NCBI GenBank assembly: GCA_035627835.1
Contig: DASPKX010000129.1
Span: 1-28,306, forward strand
Source: DASPKX01 sp035627835
GTDB taxonomy: Bacteria > Verrucomicrobiota > Verrucomicrobiia > Limisphaerales > SXQI01
DNA length: 28,306 nucleotides
Direction of reading: 5' to 3'
Below the pieces are notes generated by a model that did not search any database, was not told the origin of the DNA, and was given only the letters and a program-made list of their open reading frames with translations. How positions within the stretch are numbered: the stretch's first letter is position 1; each line of letters starts with the position of its first letter. A program made the translations under genes and the position numbers. Below are positions 9,712 through 17,390 of this stretch, one piece after another.

Positions 9712-11751
9712 TTAAAATTTGTAGGTCACCTTGGCGTAAACACTCCGCTCGATTTCAGACGGTGTGATAAGGAAGCCATTGCCGAACTCGAGGTGCTGAT
9801 CGTCGTTAAGATTCTGTCCAACCAGGCTGATCTCAAGGTCCGGAGTGGGCCGCCAGGCGAGCCGCGCGTCCAGGCGAATGTAGGACTGCACTGCTCGAGC
9901 GCTTAGATTGTCCACGTAGTACGCTGCCGTGTCGAAGCTCACGTTATGGGGGAGGTCCACATAGGACCGAAGATGGAACTGGTGGCGCGGGCTGGTGCCC
10001 TCTTCCCCTTCAAAAGTCATCCCGAGTTGTTTCAAAGGCTCCCATTTCGGATCGGTGTGGAGATTCATCTGCAGCCAGGTGTAACCGCCGGTCAGGCGCC
10101 ACCCTTCCAAAACCCGCCAGGTTGCAACCAGTTCCGTTCCATAGGTCTCCCCTTCCAGATCATTCACAGGCTGCCAAATGGTCATGCCAGGAGCGGGAAC
10201 GAGGGTTGTCGGAAGGATTAACCGCAGATCTTCGTAATCGTTATAGAAGGCCGCGATATCGAAGGAGAGATTTTGGAGCGGTTGAACGCGGTAGCCGAGT
10301 TCGTACGCAATCAGTTCCTCAGAGCGGTAATCGGGATTCCCCAGGATCATCGAAGGAGGAGGAACAATCCATGCGGAAATCGTGTGCTCAAACCGAGACG
10401 GTGTCCGGACAGCGCGCGCCACGGAAGTCCAGATGGTGTGCTTCTCGTGCGGGGTGTAGGCCAGGCGCAGGTTGGGCTGAACTTCGAAGCCGGTGTAATC
10501 GTTGTGCTCAAACTTGCTGCCTAGAACCGCGCGAAGAGTTTCCGGAACCAGTTCAATTTCATCCTGGATGAAGCTGCTGAAGAGCTGGTCATGGCGCTCC
10601 GCTGGGATAAATGCGATCGAGCCGGTGTTGTCCCGGCCATCGCTGAGTTCATCCGCCGAGTAGCGGTAGCCGAATCCGTAGAGGAACTCATTGCGCTCCC
10701 CCAGGGCGAAGCGGTGCTGGCCATCCAGGTCGAGTGTGTCGCGCACCTCATGGTGAATGCGGTCGTGGCGCTCGGTCCGGTCGTAATAAGCCTGGATGCT
10801 TAGATCGGAATCAGCGGAAAAGATATGGTTCCATGAGGCAAGGAGGTTGCCGCCCTGGAAAGTCCCCCGCCCTTGCACAGTGCGAACGAATGGTGGAAGT
10901 CCGATAAAGACGGTCCGCTCCTGATCCGCTTCGCCGGTGTAAAAGTCGCCTTGAAGGCGCAGTTGATTGGCTTCGTTCGCTTTCCAATCGGTGCGGAATC
11001 CGCTTCGGAAAGCGCTCCACTCATCCGAAGCATCGCGGGAGGTGTATGGAATCTTCTGGTCGTCGCGATTTAAATATTTCGCGTAAATGCGGACAGAAAG
11101 ATCCTCGCTGACGCCGAGGCCGTAGCGAATGGAGCCGACGCCATTCTCCTCAGTTCCGTAGCTGGCAGAGAGAAGGCCGCCTTTCGTGGCGTGAGCGTCT
11201 TTCGTGATGATGTTGATGACACCATTGACGGCGTTCGCGCCCCAGAGAGCCGCGCCGGGCCCGCGAATCACTTCGATACGCTCGATGTCTTCCAGCATCG
11301 TGTCCTGCACGTCCCAAAAGACGCCAGAAAAGAGCGGTGTATAAACGCTCCGTCCGTCCATTAGGACGAGGAGTTTGTTGGCGAAAAAGTCGTTAAAGCC
11401 GCGGGCGCTCACTGCCCAATTGTGGGCATCAATGCGGGCGACGTTCAGGCCGGGAGCCATGCGGAGAGCTTCGGCAATCGTCACCGCCCCTGAGCGGCGG
11501 ATATCCTCCTGCGTGATGACGTGAATGGCAGCGGCTGCTTGGGAGACAGGCTCCGCTTTCCGGGAGACGGAGCTGACCTCGATGCGCGACAGCTCTTCAA
11601 TGGACATGTCCGCGAGGTCGTTGTCGCGGGTGGCCGCTGGTGGTTCGGCGGCAAAGAGAGGGGTTATGGCAAGGCTAATGGCGAGGGTGAGACGAGGCTG
11701 CCATTTACCGCGTGGAAAGCGGAGAGGCCGCCGACGGGAATGGTTTTTCAT
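9712..11751 (-). CDS. TonB-dependent outer-membrane receptor
   Basis: A 679-aa receptor. The signal peptide ends near LAITPLFAAE (residue 35). A conserved segment DMSIEELSRIEVSSVSRK leads into the plug domain, about residues 65-175, with VITQEDIRRSGAVTIAEAL, APGLNVARID, LVLMDGRSVYTPLFSGVFW and the closing IERIEVIRGPGAALWGANA. The rest is a 22-strand-type beta barrel ending in the usual aromatic residue (VYAKVTYKF). The family takes up metal chelates, cobalamin or other large nutrients; the ligand cannot be read from the sequence. It is the first gene of the five-gene signalling operon, and association of this receptor subfamily with YfiR and kinases is a known arrangement. It may act as the outer sensor or importer whose state YfiR reports. 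No cobalamin-type riboswitch was recognised upstream. Confidence 0.93.
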   Translation of the reverse strand: MKNHSRRRPLRFPRGKWQPRLTLAISLAITPLFAAEPPAATRDNDLADMSIEELSRIEVSSVSRKAEPVSQAAAAIHVITQEDIRRSGAVTIAEALRMAPGLNVARIDAHNWAVSARGFNDFFANKLLVLMDGRSVYTPLFSGVFWDVQDTMLEDIERIEVIRGPGAALWGANAVNGVINIITKDAHATKGGLLSASYGTEENGVGSIRYGLGVSEDLSVRIYAKYLNRDDQKIPYTSRDASDEWSAFRSGFRTDWKANEANQLRLQGDFYTGEADQERTVFIGLPPFVRTVQGRGTFQGGNLLASWNHIFSADSDLSIQAYYDRTERHDRIHHEVRDTLDLDGQHRFALGERNEFLYGFGYRYSADELSDGRDNTGSIAFIPAERHDQLFSSFIQDEIELVPETLRAVLGSKFEHNDYTGFEVQPNLRLAYTPHEKHTIWTSVARAVRTPSRFEHTISAWIVPPPSMILGNPDYRSEELIAYELGYRVQPLQNLSFDIAAFYNDYEDLRLILPTTLVPAPGMTIWQPVNDLEGETYGTELVATWRVLEGWRLTGGYTWLQMNLHTDPKWEPLKQLGMTFEGEEGTSPRHQFHLRSYVDLPHNVSFDTAAYYVDNLSARAVQSYIRLDARLAWRPTPDLEISLVGQNLNDDQHLEFGNGFLITPSEIERSVYAKVTYKF

Positions 11752-11858
11752 ACTGTGGTTCAGGGTGGGCGCAGTTCATCCACATCAAGGCCTAAAGTCA
11801 ATGGTTCTAAGCGATATCAGGGTTTCCCCGAGAGTCTTGATCTCGGAATCCCCGTCAG

Positions 11859-11889
11859 AACTCTCCCGATTGCTGTAGGAGGGTTTTTT
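11859..11889 (+). terminator. Hairpin with T-tract upstream of the receptor operon
   Basis: AACTCTCC (11859-11866) pairs with GGAGGGTT (11878-11885), including one G-U pair, and six T residues run through 11884-11889. The wobble pairs only in the plus-strand transcript, which favours that orientation. No plus-strand gene precedes it. Confidence 0.4.
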
Positions 11890-11937
11890 CGGACAATCTG
11901 AAGGCTCAAGGAGGTCGTTGCCTTTAGCGATCAGGAC

Positions 11938-11980
11938 CGGGTGGGCGTAGCACTTTCGCATGGCCCACCCGTCTTTTTTT
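11938..11980 (+). terminator. Strong intrinsic-terminator-like hairpin
   Basis: CGGGTGGGC (11938-11946) and GCCCACCCG (11963-11971) form a perfect GC-rich 9-bp stem around 16 nt, followed by GTCTTTTTTT. It faces the plus strand although both flanking genes are on the minus strand, so it would end an unseen plus-strand transcript. Alternatively its mirror structure could fold in the receptor's leader RNA. Confidence 0.55.
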
Positions 11981-12269
11981 GCACTTACATCTTTGATGTT
12001 GGTAAGAAACCGAGACCCCCTTGGTGTGCACGAAAGTAAACAGCACTAAGGCATCCGTGATGGAACCCCACCATCAGGCAAGCCAGGTGTGGGAGAAAGA
12101 TGCAGCCGCCTTCACCCCCGGAAGGACCAAGGCTTGTGGCGGACTCCCTTCAAACTCGTCGTTAACGACACGCTGTAGGAGTTCTTCGCGGAAGCTCTCG
12201 GGCCCGACTACACCCTCCGCAGACGCGCCTAGGATGCGCGATGTTGATTCTGTTGCTGGTCTTCCGTCT

Positions 12270-12992
12270 TCATTTTCTCGCGAAATAGGCGGCAAAAACG
12301 GAATTTCGATGCAGAACGTCAAAGTCTCGGAAGCCGACCCTGCTAAGCAATCTAAACTGAAACGTCAATGATCGAGGCGAATCTTCCACTTCGATGTAAT
12401 CCATCACCTTCTCCCGGTAAGCCGGACCGCCGAGGCTCTCTAGGTAAGCGCGATAACGGTTCCACATCAGGTCGTTGACAGCCGAATCTTCGAAGGTGAC
12501 CAAGTCCGCCACAAACAGTAACCCTCCTGGGCGCAACCACCTGAACAACAGGCGAAACATCTGTTCCCAATCCAGATCGTCTCTCAGGTGGTGAAGGACC
12601 GCACCCGCGAGGATCACATCAAAGCTCCCATCGGCAAAGTTAAGGGCTCTCATATCCCCTTGGACAACCTGAACCTTGCCAGCAGTGGCAGCAGAAACCC
12701 GGTGCTGCGCGCGCGTTAGCATTGGGATACTCAGATCCACCAACGTGCAGTCGATTGGGTTTACCTTTTCAAGGATGCTCAGCGAAAAGTTTCCAGCGCC
12801 ACAACCGATGTCCAGCAGCGATCCGTTCCTTTTGAGGTGAGTAGCAGCCGCCTGCGCGACAAGATTCAGAACCAGAGGGGCATCAACCGTCGCTTGCTGC
12901 CCGGTCTCAAGCCTTGAGAACCGCTCAACATCTTGGTCGAACCGGGCACGAATCTGCTCGATGCTCGATTTCTCACTCAGCTTCCTTTTCAT
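12270..12992 (-). CDS. Class I SAM-dependent methyltransferase
   Basis: A 240-aa protein starting MKRKLSEKSSIEQIRARF. The ATG at 12992 is preceded by AGGA 8 nt upstream, so it is preferred over a longer in-frame reading that would run through the tRNA-Ser gene. Motif I is SLLDIGCGAGNFSLSI (SAM binding), the following acidic strand is CTLVDLS, motif II/III region is VQGDMRALNFADGSFDVILAGAVLHHL, and RWLRPGGLLFVADL is the post-motif strand. The fold is that of the UbiE/TrmB-like Methyltransf_11/25 group. The substrate cannot be deduced; the C-terminal part (SRVGFRDFDVLHRNSVFAAYFARK) is typical of small-molecule methyltransferases. It lies between tRNA-Ser and the gene-free interval with no evident partner gene. 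Confidence 0.88.
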   Translation of the reverse strand: MKRKLSEKSSIEQIRARFDQDVERFSRLETGQQATVDAPLVLNLVAQAAATHLKRNGSLLDIGCGAGNFSLSILEKVNPIDCTLVDLSIPMLTRAQHRVSAATAGKVQVVQGDMRALNFADGSFDVILAGAVLHHLRDDLDWEQMFRLLFRWLRPGGLLFVADLVTFEDSAVNDLMWNRYRAYLESLGGPAYREKVMDYIEVEDSPRSLTFQFRLLSRVGFRDFDVLHRNSVFAAYFARK

Positions 12993-13189
12993 TTTGCGTT
13001 CCTGTGAGTTGTGGTGGTCTCGCCGGTGCATGCACTCAGCTCGGGCGATTGTGATGCAGACGTACCCGCTCTCCTTCGTGGCCGTTGGCTTGAATTCACC
13101 TGCTCTATTCCTCCGGGCAATGTTGGGCGAGTCCAAGAGGTGGTAATGCGCGCGACCAAGAGTGAAAACCGGGGCGAAACAGAGAAAAA

Positions 13190-13282
13190 TGGCGGAGAGA
13201 GAGGGATTCGAACCCTCGGTACGGCTTTTGACCGTACAACGGTTTAGCAAACCGTCGCCTTCGACCACTCGGCCATCTCTCC
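13190..13282 (-). tRNA. tRNA-Ser (anticodon GCU)
   Basis: The minus strand reads a 93-nt tRNA with acceptor arms GGAGAGA and TCTCTCC, discriminator G and an encoded CCA (13190-13192). The anticodon stem-loop is ACGGT-TTGCTAA-ACCGT, giving anticodon GCU for serine AGC/AGU codons. The long variable arm (TGTACGG...CCGTACC) is the class II mark of serine tRNAs, and the T loop is GGTTCGAATCC. Confidence 0.96.
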
Positions 13283-13477
13283 AACCAAGGCCCGTTATGA
13301 AACAGATGCTCCCCGCCAGTGGCAAGCAGGAATCCTCCCAAAACGCGCGGACGAAAGATTTCCACAAAGACACTCAAAATGCAACTTGGCGCCGCTCACC
13401 AAGCTCTTACCGCTGCGGGCCAGCCCCGCGCCAAAAACGGTGGACATGACGATAGGCCGCATTTCTAATGCTGCAGG

Positions 13478-16400
13478 ATGATCGCTGATGGTGTGGATCA
13501 AGGCTCGCTTGGGCGGCGGCGCGCACTGTTGGCTTTCGTTTCCTGCGTTCTGGCCGCTTGGCTGGCAGCAGTCGCTTCCGCCTTCTCCGCTGAAGCTGCT
13601 TCGAATGAATTCATTTTCGATCGATGGAGCACTGAGGATGGTTTGCCTGAGAATTCGATCTTCTCCATGGCGCAGACGCCGGACGGGTTTCTGTGGATGG
13701 CCACATTTGCAGGATTGGTTCGGTTCGATGGCAAGGAGTTCACGGTGTTTGATGCGAGCAACACTCCTGAGCTGCGGGACGACCGAATTGTGACGGTCGA
13801 TGTGGGGCCTGAAGGTTCGCTGTGGGTGGCGTCAGCCTCGGGTGAGGTGGCGAGGTGGAAGAGCGGAGTTTTCAGGTCTTTTGATGAGCGCGAGGGGGTG
13901 CCTTCGCGCGGCTTGTCGTGGTTCAAGCTCGCGTCCGATGGCAGCCTTTGGAGCGCGTCGCGAGACCAGCAAGGGGTGTTCAAGTTCCAGAACGGGCGAT
14001 TTGTGGAGAAGATCCCGGCCGTGCAGTTCAGCCCGTACAACGTCTGGTTTATGGGACGCGACGTGGAGGGGAGCTTGTGGGCCGCGGCGGGCCCAAACAT
14101 CACGCGGATTGATCCCCCGGACGGTCGAGTGATTCAGTTCACCGGTGTTGGGCCAGGAGATATGCGCGGCATGTTCGCTGGGGCAAGCGGGATTTGGGGG
14201 TGCTCTTCGCGGGGCCTTTGGTTGCTGACCGATGATGGGTGGACGCGTCGGGCGGCTTTTCCTTTGAGAGTGAAATCACCGGCCTCACTGCTTGAGGACC
14301 GCCATGGAACCGTGTGGATTGGGACGTGGCAGGAAGGGCTTTGGCGCCTCCCGCACGGCGGGGAGCTTGAGCTGGTGCAAACGGCAGGCGTGGCAAATTG
14401 CCGGCAAATCCTCGAAGACAAGGAGGGGAACATTTGGCTGGCCACAGATGGATATGGATTGCTGCGGGTGCGGGAGAGACGATTCCGCGGCTTAAGCGAT
14501 GCGAGCGGCCTGTCCAAGGAGATCATTAAAACGATCAGCGGCGACAACGAGGCTGCTTATGTGGTGACGCAGAACGGGTGGATAACCAAGGTGGACCTCG
14601 AAACGCTGAAAACGGAGCGACTCACCAATCTATACGCCTGGTCCGGGACAAAAACGAAGACAGGGCTTTGGTGCGGCGGCTACGGAAATGGCGTCTGGCA
14701 GAGGGAGAATGGAGGCACGTTTGCAGCGCTCCTGGAAGAGGGAGAGAAGCCGCAGGGAGCCAATTATTGCTTCTCAGAGGGAACTGATGGAACGATTTGG
14801 ATCGGGCGGCAGCCCGGAATTGCGCGCATTGAAAACGGGGCGGTAAAGGCGGTCGATCCCGGCGGGATTGAGAACTTCACCGAGGTCGTCGCGATTGCGC
14901 ACGATTTACGGGGCAATAGTTACTTTGGGTCAAGGGAGCATGGGCTGGTGCGGAGAGGCGCAAGCGGCGGTTGGGAGCGGGTTCATCTTGGGACGGGGAT
15001 GGGAAGGCAACGAATCGGGAGCTTGCATCGCGATAGGCGCGACACGATCTGGGTCGGGACGGTCGGAGATGGTCTGGCAAGGATTGGCCTGGATGGCCAG
15101 CCTCAGCGCATCACCGCCCCTGCTCTGCCGAAGAGCATCCGGGGAATCATCGAGGACGATCTCGGCCATTTGTGGCTGGCTTCAGCTCAAGGCATTTACC
15201 GCGTCGCCGTGGAGGAATTGGACAAGCGCGCATCGGGCGTGGGTGGCGAATTGGATGTGGTGCGGTACGGAACCACGGACGGGTTGGCCACGAGTGAATG
15301 CTCCAGCGGTGTTCAACCGACGATCTGGAAAGCGCCCAATGGCGCTCTCTGGTTTGCGACGGTGCAAGGCGTGGCCATCGTCGATCCAGCCCGCATCACC
15401 AAAAACCAACAAGCGCCGCCTGTGGTTATTCAGCGGTTGCTCTTGGACGACAAAATGACCCTGGCAGAGGGCGGCAGAATCACCATGCCATCGGGACGGC
15501 ATCGGCTGGAGGTTCAATATGGAGCGCTGAGCTTCACAGACGCCAGCCGGGTTCGTTTCCGCCATCGGCTGAAAGGATTGGATGAAAACTGGACGGAGGC
15601 AGGGACCACACGGGCAGCTTATTTTAGCCGGTTGCCTCCGGGCGAATACGAACTGCAGATCACCGCGTGCAACAATGATGGGGTTTGGAATGCGCAAGGC
15701 GCCACGCTGGCTTTGAGTGTCACGCCAGCCGTTTGGGAGACGACTGCGTTCAGAGTGGGCGCGGTGGTGGTTGTCTTCGCCGGCATTTGGGGATGGAACG
15801 AAACGCGTGTGCGCCGGCACAAGCTGGCCTGCGCGAGGCAGGAAGCCTTCTCCAGGCAATTGCTGCAGGCGCAGGAGGAAGACAGAAAACGGATAGCAGC
15901 CGAACTGCACGATTCGGTGGGGCAAAGCCTGCTGGTGATTCGAAATCGCGCGCTCATGGCCAGGCAGAGTGCGACGGGGCGCGGGCTCCCCGTGGAGCTG
16001 GACGAAATTTCTGAGGCGGCTGCCGAGACCCTGGAGGAGGTGCGTGAGATTTCGCACAATCTCCGCCCGTATCAACTCGACGCTTTGGGCTTGAAGAAAG
16101 CGCTTCAAGGACTCATCGGGCGCATGGCCGGAGCTTCCAAGGTGGAATTCACCGTTCATATAGAGCCGCTCGATGGGGCGCTGGAGCCGGAGGGAGAGAT
16201 CAACCTTTTCCGCGTGGTGCAGGAAGCGCTCAGCAACATCCTCAAACATTCCGGGGCGGAGCAGGCTAGTGTGCGGATTACTCGCGAGCCGAGCTTGTTG
16301 CGAGTGCAGATTCAGGACAATGGGAGCGGCTTCGACGCAGGCGCGCAATTCACGGAAGGAGCGGCTCGCGGCTTTGGAGTGGGAGGAATTGTGGAGCGGG

Positions 16401-16507
16401 TTCGCATGATGGGCGGGCATGTTCACTTTGAAAGCGCCCATGGAAAGGGAACGACGTTGAGGATCGAAATCCCGGCTCGAAAACCCCTGGGAGAAATGAT
16501 TTCCTGA
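13478..16507 (+). CDS. Beta-propeller (Reg_prop/Y_Y_Y) sensor histidine kinase, HisKA_3 type
   Basis: A 1009-aa inner-membrane kinase. A signal peptide (ALLAFVSCVLAAWLAAVASAFSA is split here as ALLAFVSCVLAAWLAAVASA, FSA) leads into a large periplasmic sensor. It contains about a dozen Reg_prop repeats of the form D-x-x-G-x-hydrophobic-W-x-A/G-T, for example TPDGFLWMATFAGLVRFDG, DRHGTVWIGTWQEGLWRL and DKEGNIWLATDGYGLLRV, which should build two beta-propellers. Y_Y_Y follows at about residues 690-738 (FRHRLKGLDENWTEAG, LPPGEYELQITACNNDGVW). One TM is at about 757-777. HisKA_3 has H811 in RKRIAAELHDSVGQSLL, and the ATPase domain has N920 in RVVQEALSNILKHSGA, D947 in DNGSGFD and GFGVGGIVERVRMMGG. 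The periplasmic ligand is unknown. A LuxR-type regulator follows 3 bp later, its obvious partner. The ATG at 13478 lacks good spacing from a ribosome binding site; an in-frame GTG at 13493 is possible. Confidence 0.93.
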   Translation: MIADGVDQGSLGRRRALLAFVSCVLAAWLAAVASAFSAEAASNEFIFDRWSTEDGLPENSIFSMAQTPDGFLWMATFAGLVRFDGKEFTVFDASNTPELRDDRIVTVDVGPEGSLWVASASGEVARWKSGVFRSFDEREGVPSRGLSWFKLASDGSLWSASRDQQGVFKFQNGRFVEKIPAVQFSPYNVWFMGRDVEGSLWAAAGPNITRIDPPDGRVIQFTGVGPGDMRGMFAGASGIWGCSSRGLWLLTDDGWTRRAAFPLRVKSPASLLEDRHGTVWIGTWQEGLWRLPHGGELELVQTAGVANCRQILEDKEGNIWLATDGYGLLRVRERRFRGLSDASGLSKEIIKTISGDNEAAYVVTQNGWITKVDLETLKTERLTNLYAWSGTKTKTGLWCGGYGNGVWQRENGGTFAALLEEGEKPQGANYCFSEGTDGTIWIGRQPGIARIENGAVKAVDPGGIENFTEVVAIAHDLRGNSYFGSREHGLVRRGASGGWERVHLGTGMGRQRIGSLHRDRRDTIWVGTVGDGLARIGLDGQPQRITAPALPKSIRGIIEDDLGHLWLASAQGIYRVAVEELDKRASGVGGELDVVRYGTTDGLATSECSSGVQPTIWKAPNGALWFATVQGVAIVDPARITKNQQAPPVVIQRLLLDDKMTLAEGGRITMPSGRHRLEVQYGALSFTDASRVRFRHRLKGLDENWTEAGTTRAAYFSRLPPGEYELQITACNNDGVWNAQGATLALSVTPAVWETTAFRVGAVVVVFAGIWGWNETRVRRHKLACARQEAFSRQLLQAQEEDRKRIAAELHDSVGQSLLVIRNRALMARQSATGRGLPVELDEISEAAAETLEEVREISHNLRPYQLDALGLKKALQGLIGRMAGASKVEFTVHIEPLDGALEPEGEINLFRVVQEALSNILKHSGAEQASVRITREPSLLRVQIQDNGSGFDAGAQFTEGAARGFGVGGIVERVRMMGGHVHFESAHGKGTTLRIEIPARKPLGEMIS

Positions 16508-16510
16508 GGC

Positions 16511-17173
16511 ATGGCTGCTGCGCGCACCCGAATCGTAATTGCTGACGACCACCCGATTTTCCGGGAAGGAATTCGGCGTGTGCTCGAGAAGCACCCGGAC
16601 CTGGCGATTGTCGGCGAGGCTGACGACGGCAAAGCGGCCTTGCGGTTAATTGCGGAGCACGAGCCGGAGGTGGCGCTGCTGGACATCAGCATGCCTGGCT
16701 TAAGCGGATTGGAAGCAGCGCGGGAGCTTGGAAAATCGAAAAGCACGACGAAGGTGGTTCTCCTCACGATGTTCAAGGAGGAGGACATGCTCATGGAGGC
16801 GATGGATGCCGGTGTGCGCGGCTATGTGCTGAAGGAGAACGCCGTTCTCGACATAGTGAGTTGCCTGCGAAAGGTGGCCGCGGGTGAATACTTCATCAGC
16901 CCGGCAATCTCTCATCTCCTGGTGAAGCGAAACACCCGGGCGCGCGAACTGGCGCAGGAACGGCCGGGCCTCGCGTCACTGACCCCAATGGAGCGGCGTG
17001 TGCTCGCATTGATTGCCGATGGGAAGACGAGCAAAGAAATCGGCAAAGAGCTGTTCATCAGCCCAAAGACAGTGGACAACCATCGCTTCAACACAGCGGC
17101 GAAACTGGGCCTGCATGGCCCGAATGCCCTGCTGAAATTCGCGATGGAAAAGCGATCCAGCTTATCGCCTTAG
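16511..17173 (+). CDS. NarL/FixJ-type response regulator
   Basis: A 220-aa DNA-binding regulator. The receiver (about residues 6-122) has IADDHPIFREG, phospho-acceptor D58 in ALLDISMPGLSG, switch T86 in VVLLTMFKEED and K108 in YVLKENAVL. A LuxR-type helix-turn-helix lies at about 152-215, with LTPMERRVLALIADGKTSKE then ELFISPKTVDNHR. The gene begins 3 bp after the kinase stop, so kinase and regulator are co-transcribed and form one two-component system. Targets are not shown by the sequence; the perfect inverted repeat 110 bp downstream, ahead of the exported-protein genes, is a candidate binding site. Confidence 0.95.
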   Translation: MAAARTRIVIADDHPIFREGIRRVLEKHPDLAIVGEADDGKAALRLIAEHEPEVALLDISMPGLSGLEAARELGKSKSTTKVVLLTMFKEEDMLMEAMDAGVRGYVLKENAVLDIVSCLRKVAAGEYFISPAISHLLVKRNTRARELAQERPGLASLTPMERRVLALIADGKTSKEIGKELFISPKTVDNHRFNTAAKLGLHGPNALLKFAMEKRSSLSP

Positions 17174-17281
17174 ACCTGCCTCTTTAAGCGCCGGAGTCAT
17201 TAATGCCGCGGTCCTCCGCCGTGATTCCCCGCTCCGACGCCTCTTTCTTTATTCAACTCCGAAAGCGCGATCACCCAGCGC

Positions 17282-17326
17282 AAATGAGCGCTCTCACCCA
17301 GAGAGAAAAGGCGTGACCGCTCATTT
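17282..17326. promoter_or_regulatory. Perfect 9-bp inverted repeat ahead of the exported-protein cluster
   Basis: AAATGAGCG (17282-17290) and CGCTCATTT (17318-17326) are exact reverse complements separated by 27 bp. It lies in the 217-bp gap between the response-regulator gene and the GTG at 17391. There is no T-tract, so an intrinsic terminator is unlikely. The position and the 36-bp centre-to-centre distance would suit a dimer-of-dimers operator or an RNA hairpin in the leader. Function is inferred from location only. Confidence 0.4.
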
Positions 17327-17390
17327 ACGTTTACCGCGCTGAGTTCACCCTCTGTTCCATCTTGCATGCGCGCGGGCCGGAGCGCCCGCT

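Larger units (their letters stand above)
11752..12269. other. Gene-free interval upstream of the receptor operon
   Basis: The operon promoter and leader should lie here on the minus strand. Seen directly: the inverted repeat CCGAGA/TCTCGG at 11828-11846 and two plus-strand hairpins with T-tracts at 11859-11889 and 11938-11980. The part from about 12000 to 12269 contains only short open frames on both strands (one of 82 codons on the minus strand, 12074-12322, running into the methyltransferase 3' end), none with a recognisable family. It may be degraded coding sequence. Confidence 0.5.

Noticed and set aside
11752..11990. Cobalamin or c-di-GMP riboswitch in the receptor leader
   Set aside because: I could not match the conserved cores of these classes on the minus strand; only simple hairpins are visible.
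12270..13282. Genomic island inserted at tRNA-Ser
   Set aside because: No second copy of the tRNA 3' end was found by eye in the window, and there is no integrase gene.
12993..13373. N-terminal extension of the methyltransferase reading frame
   Set aside because: The extension runs through the tRNA-Ser gene and has no family similarity. The ATG at 12992 has AGGA at a good distance and starts a normal-length methyltransferase.
15182..16594. A 470-codon open frame on the minus strand
   Set aside because: It is antisense to the kinase core, whose H, N and G boxes are intact on the plus strand. High GC content makes long antisense frames common.
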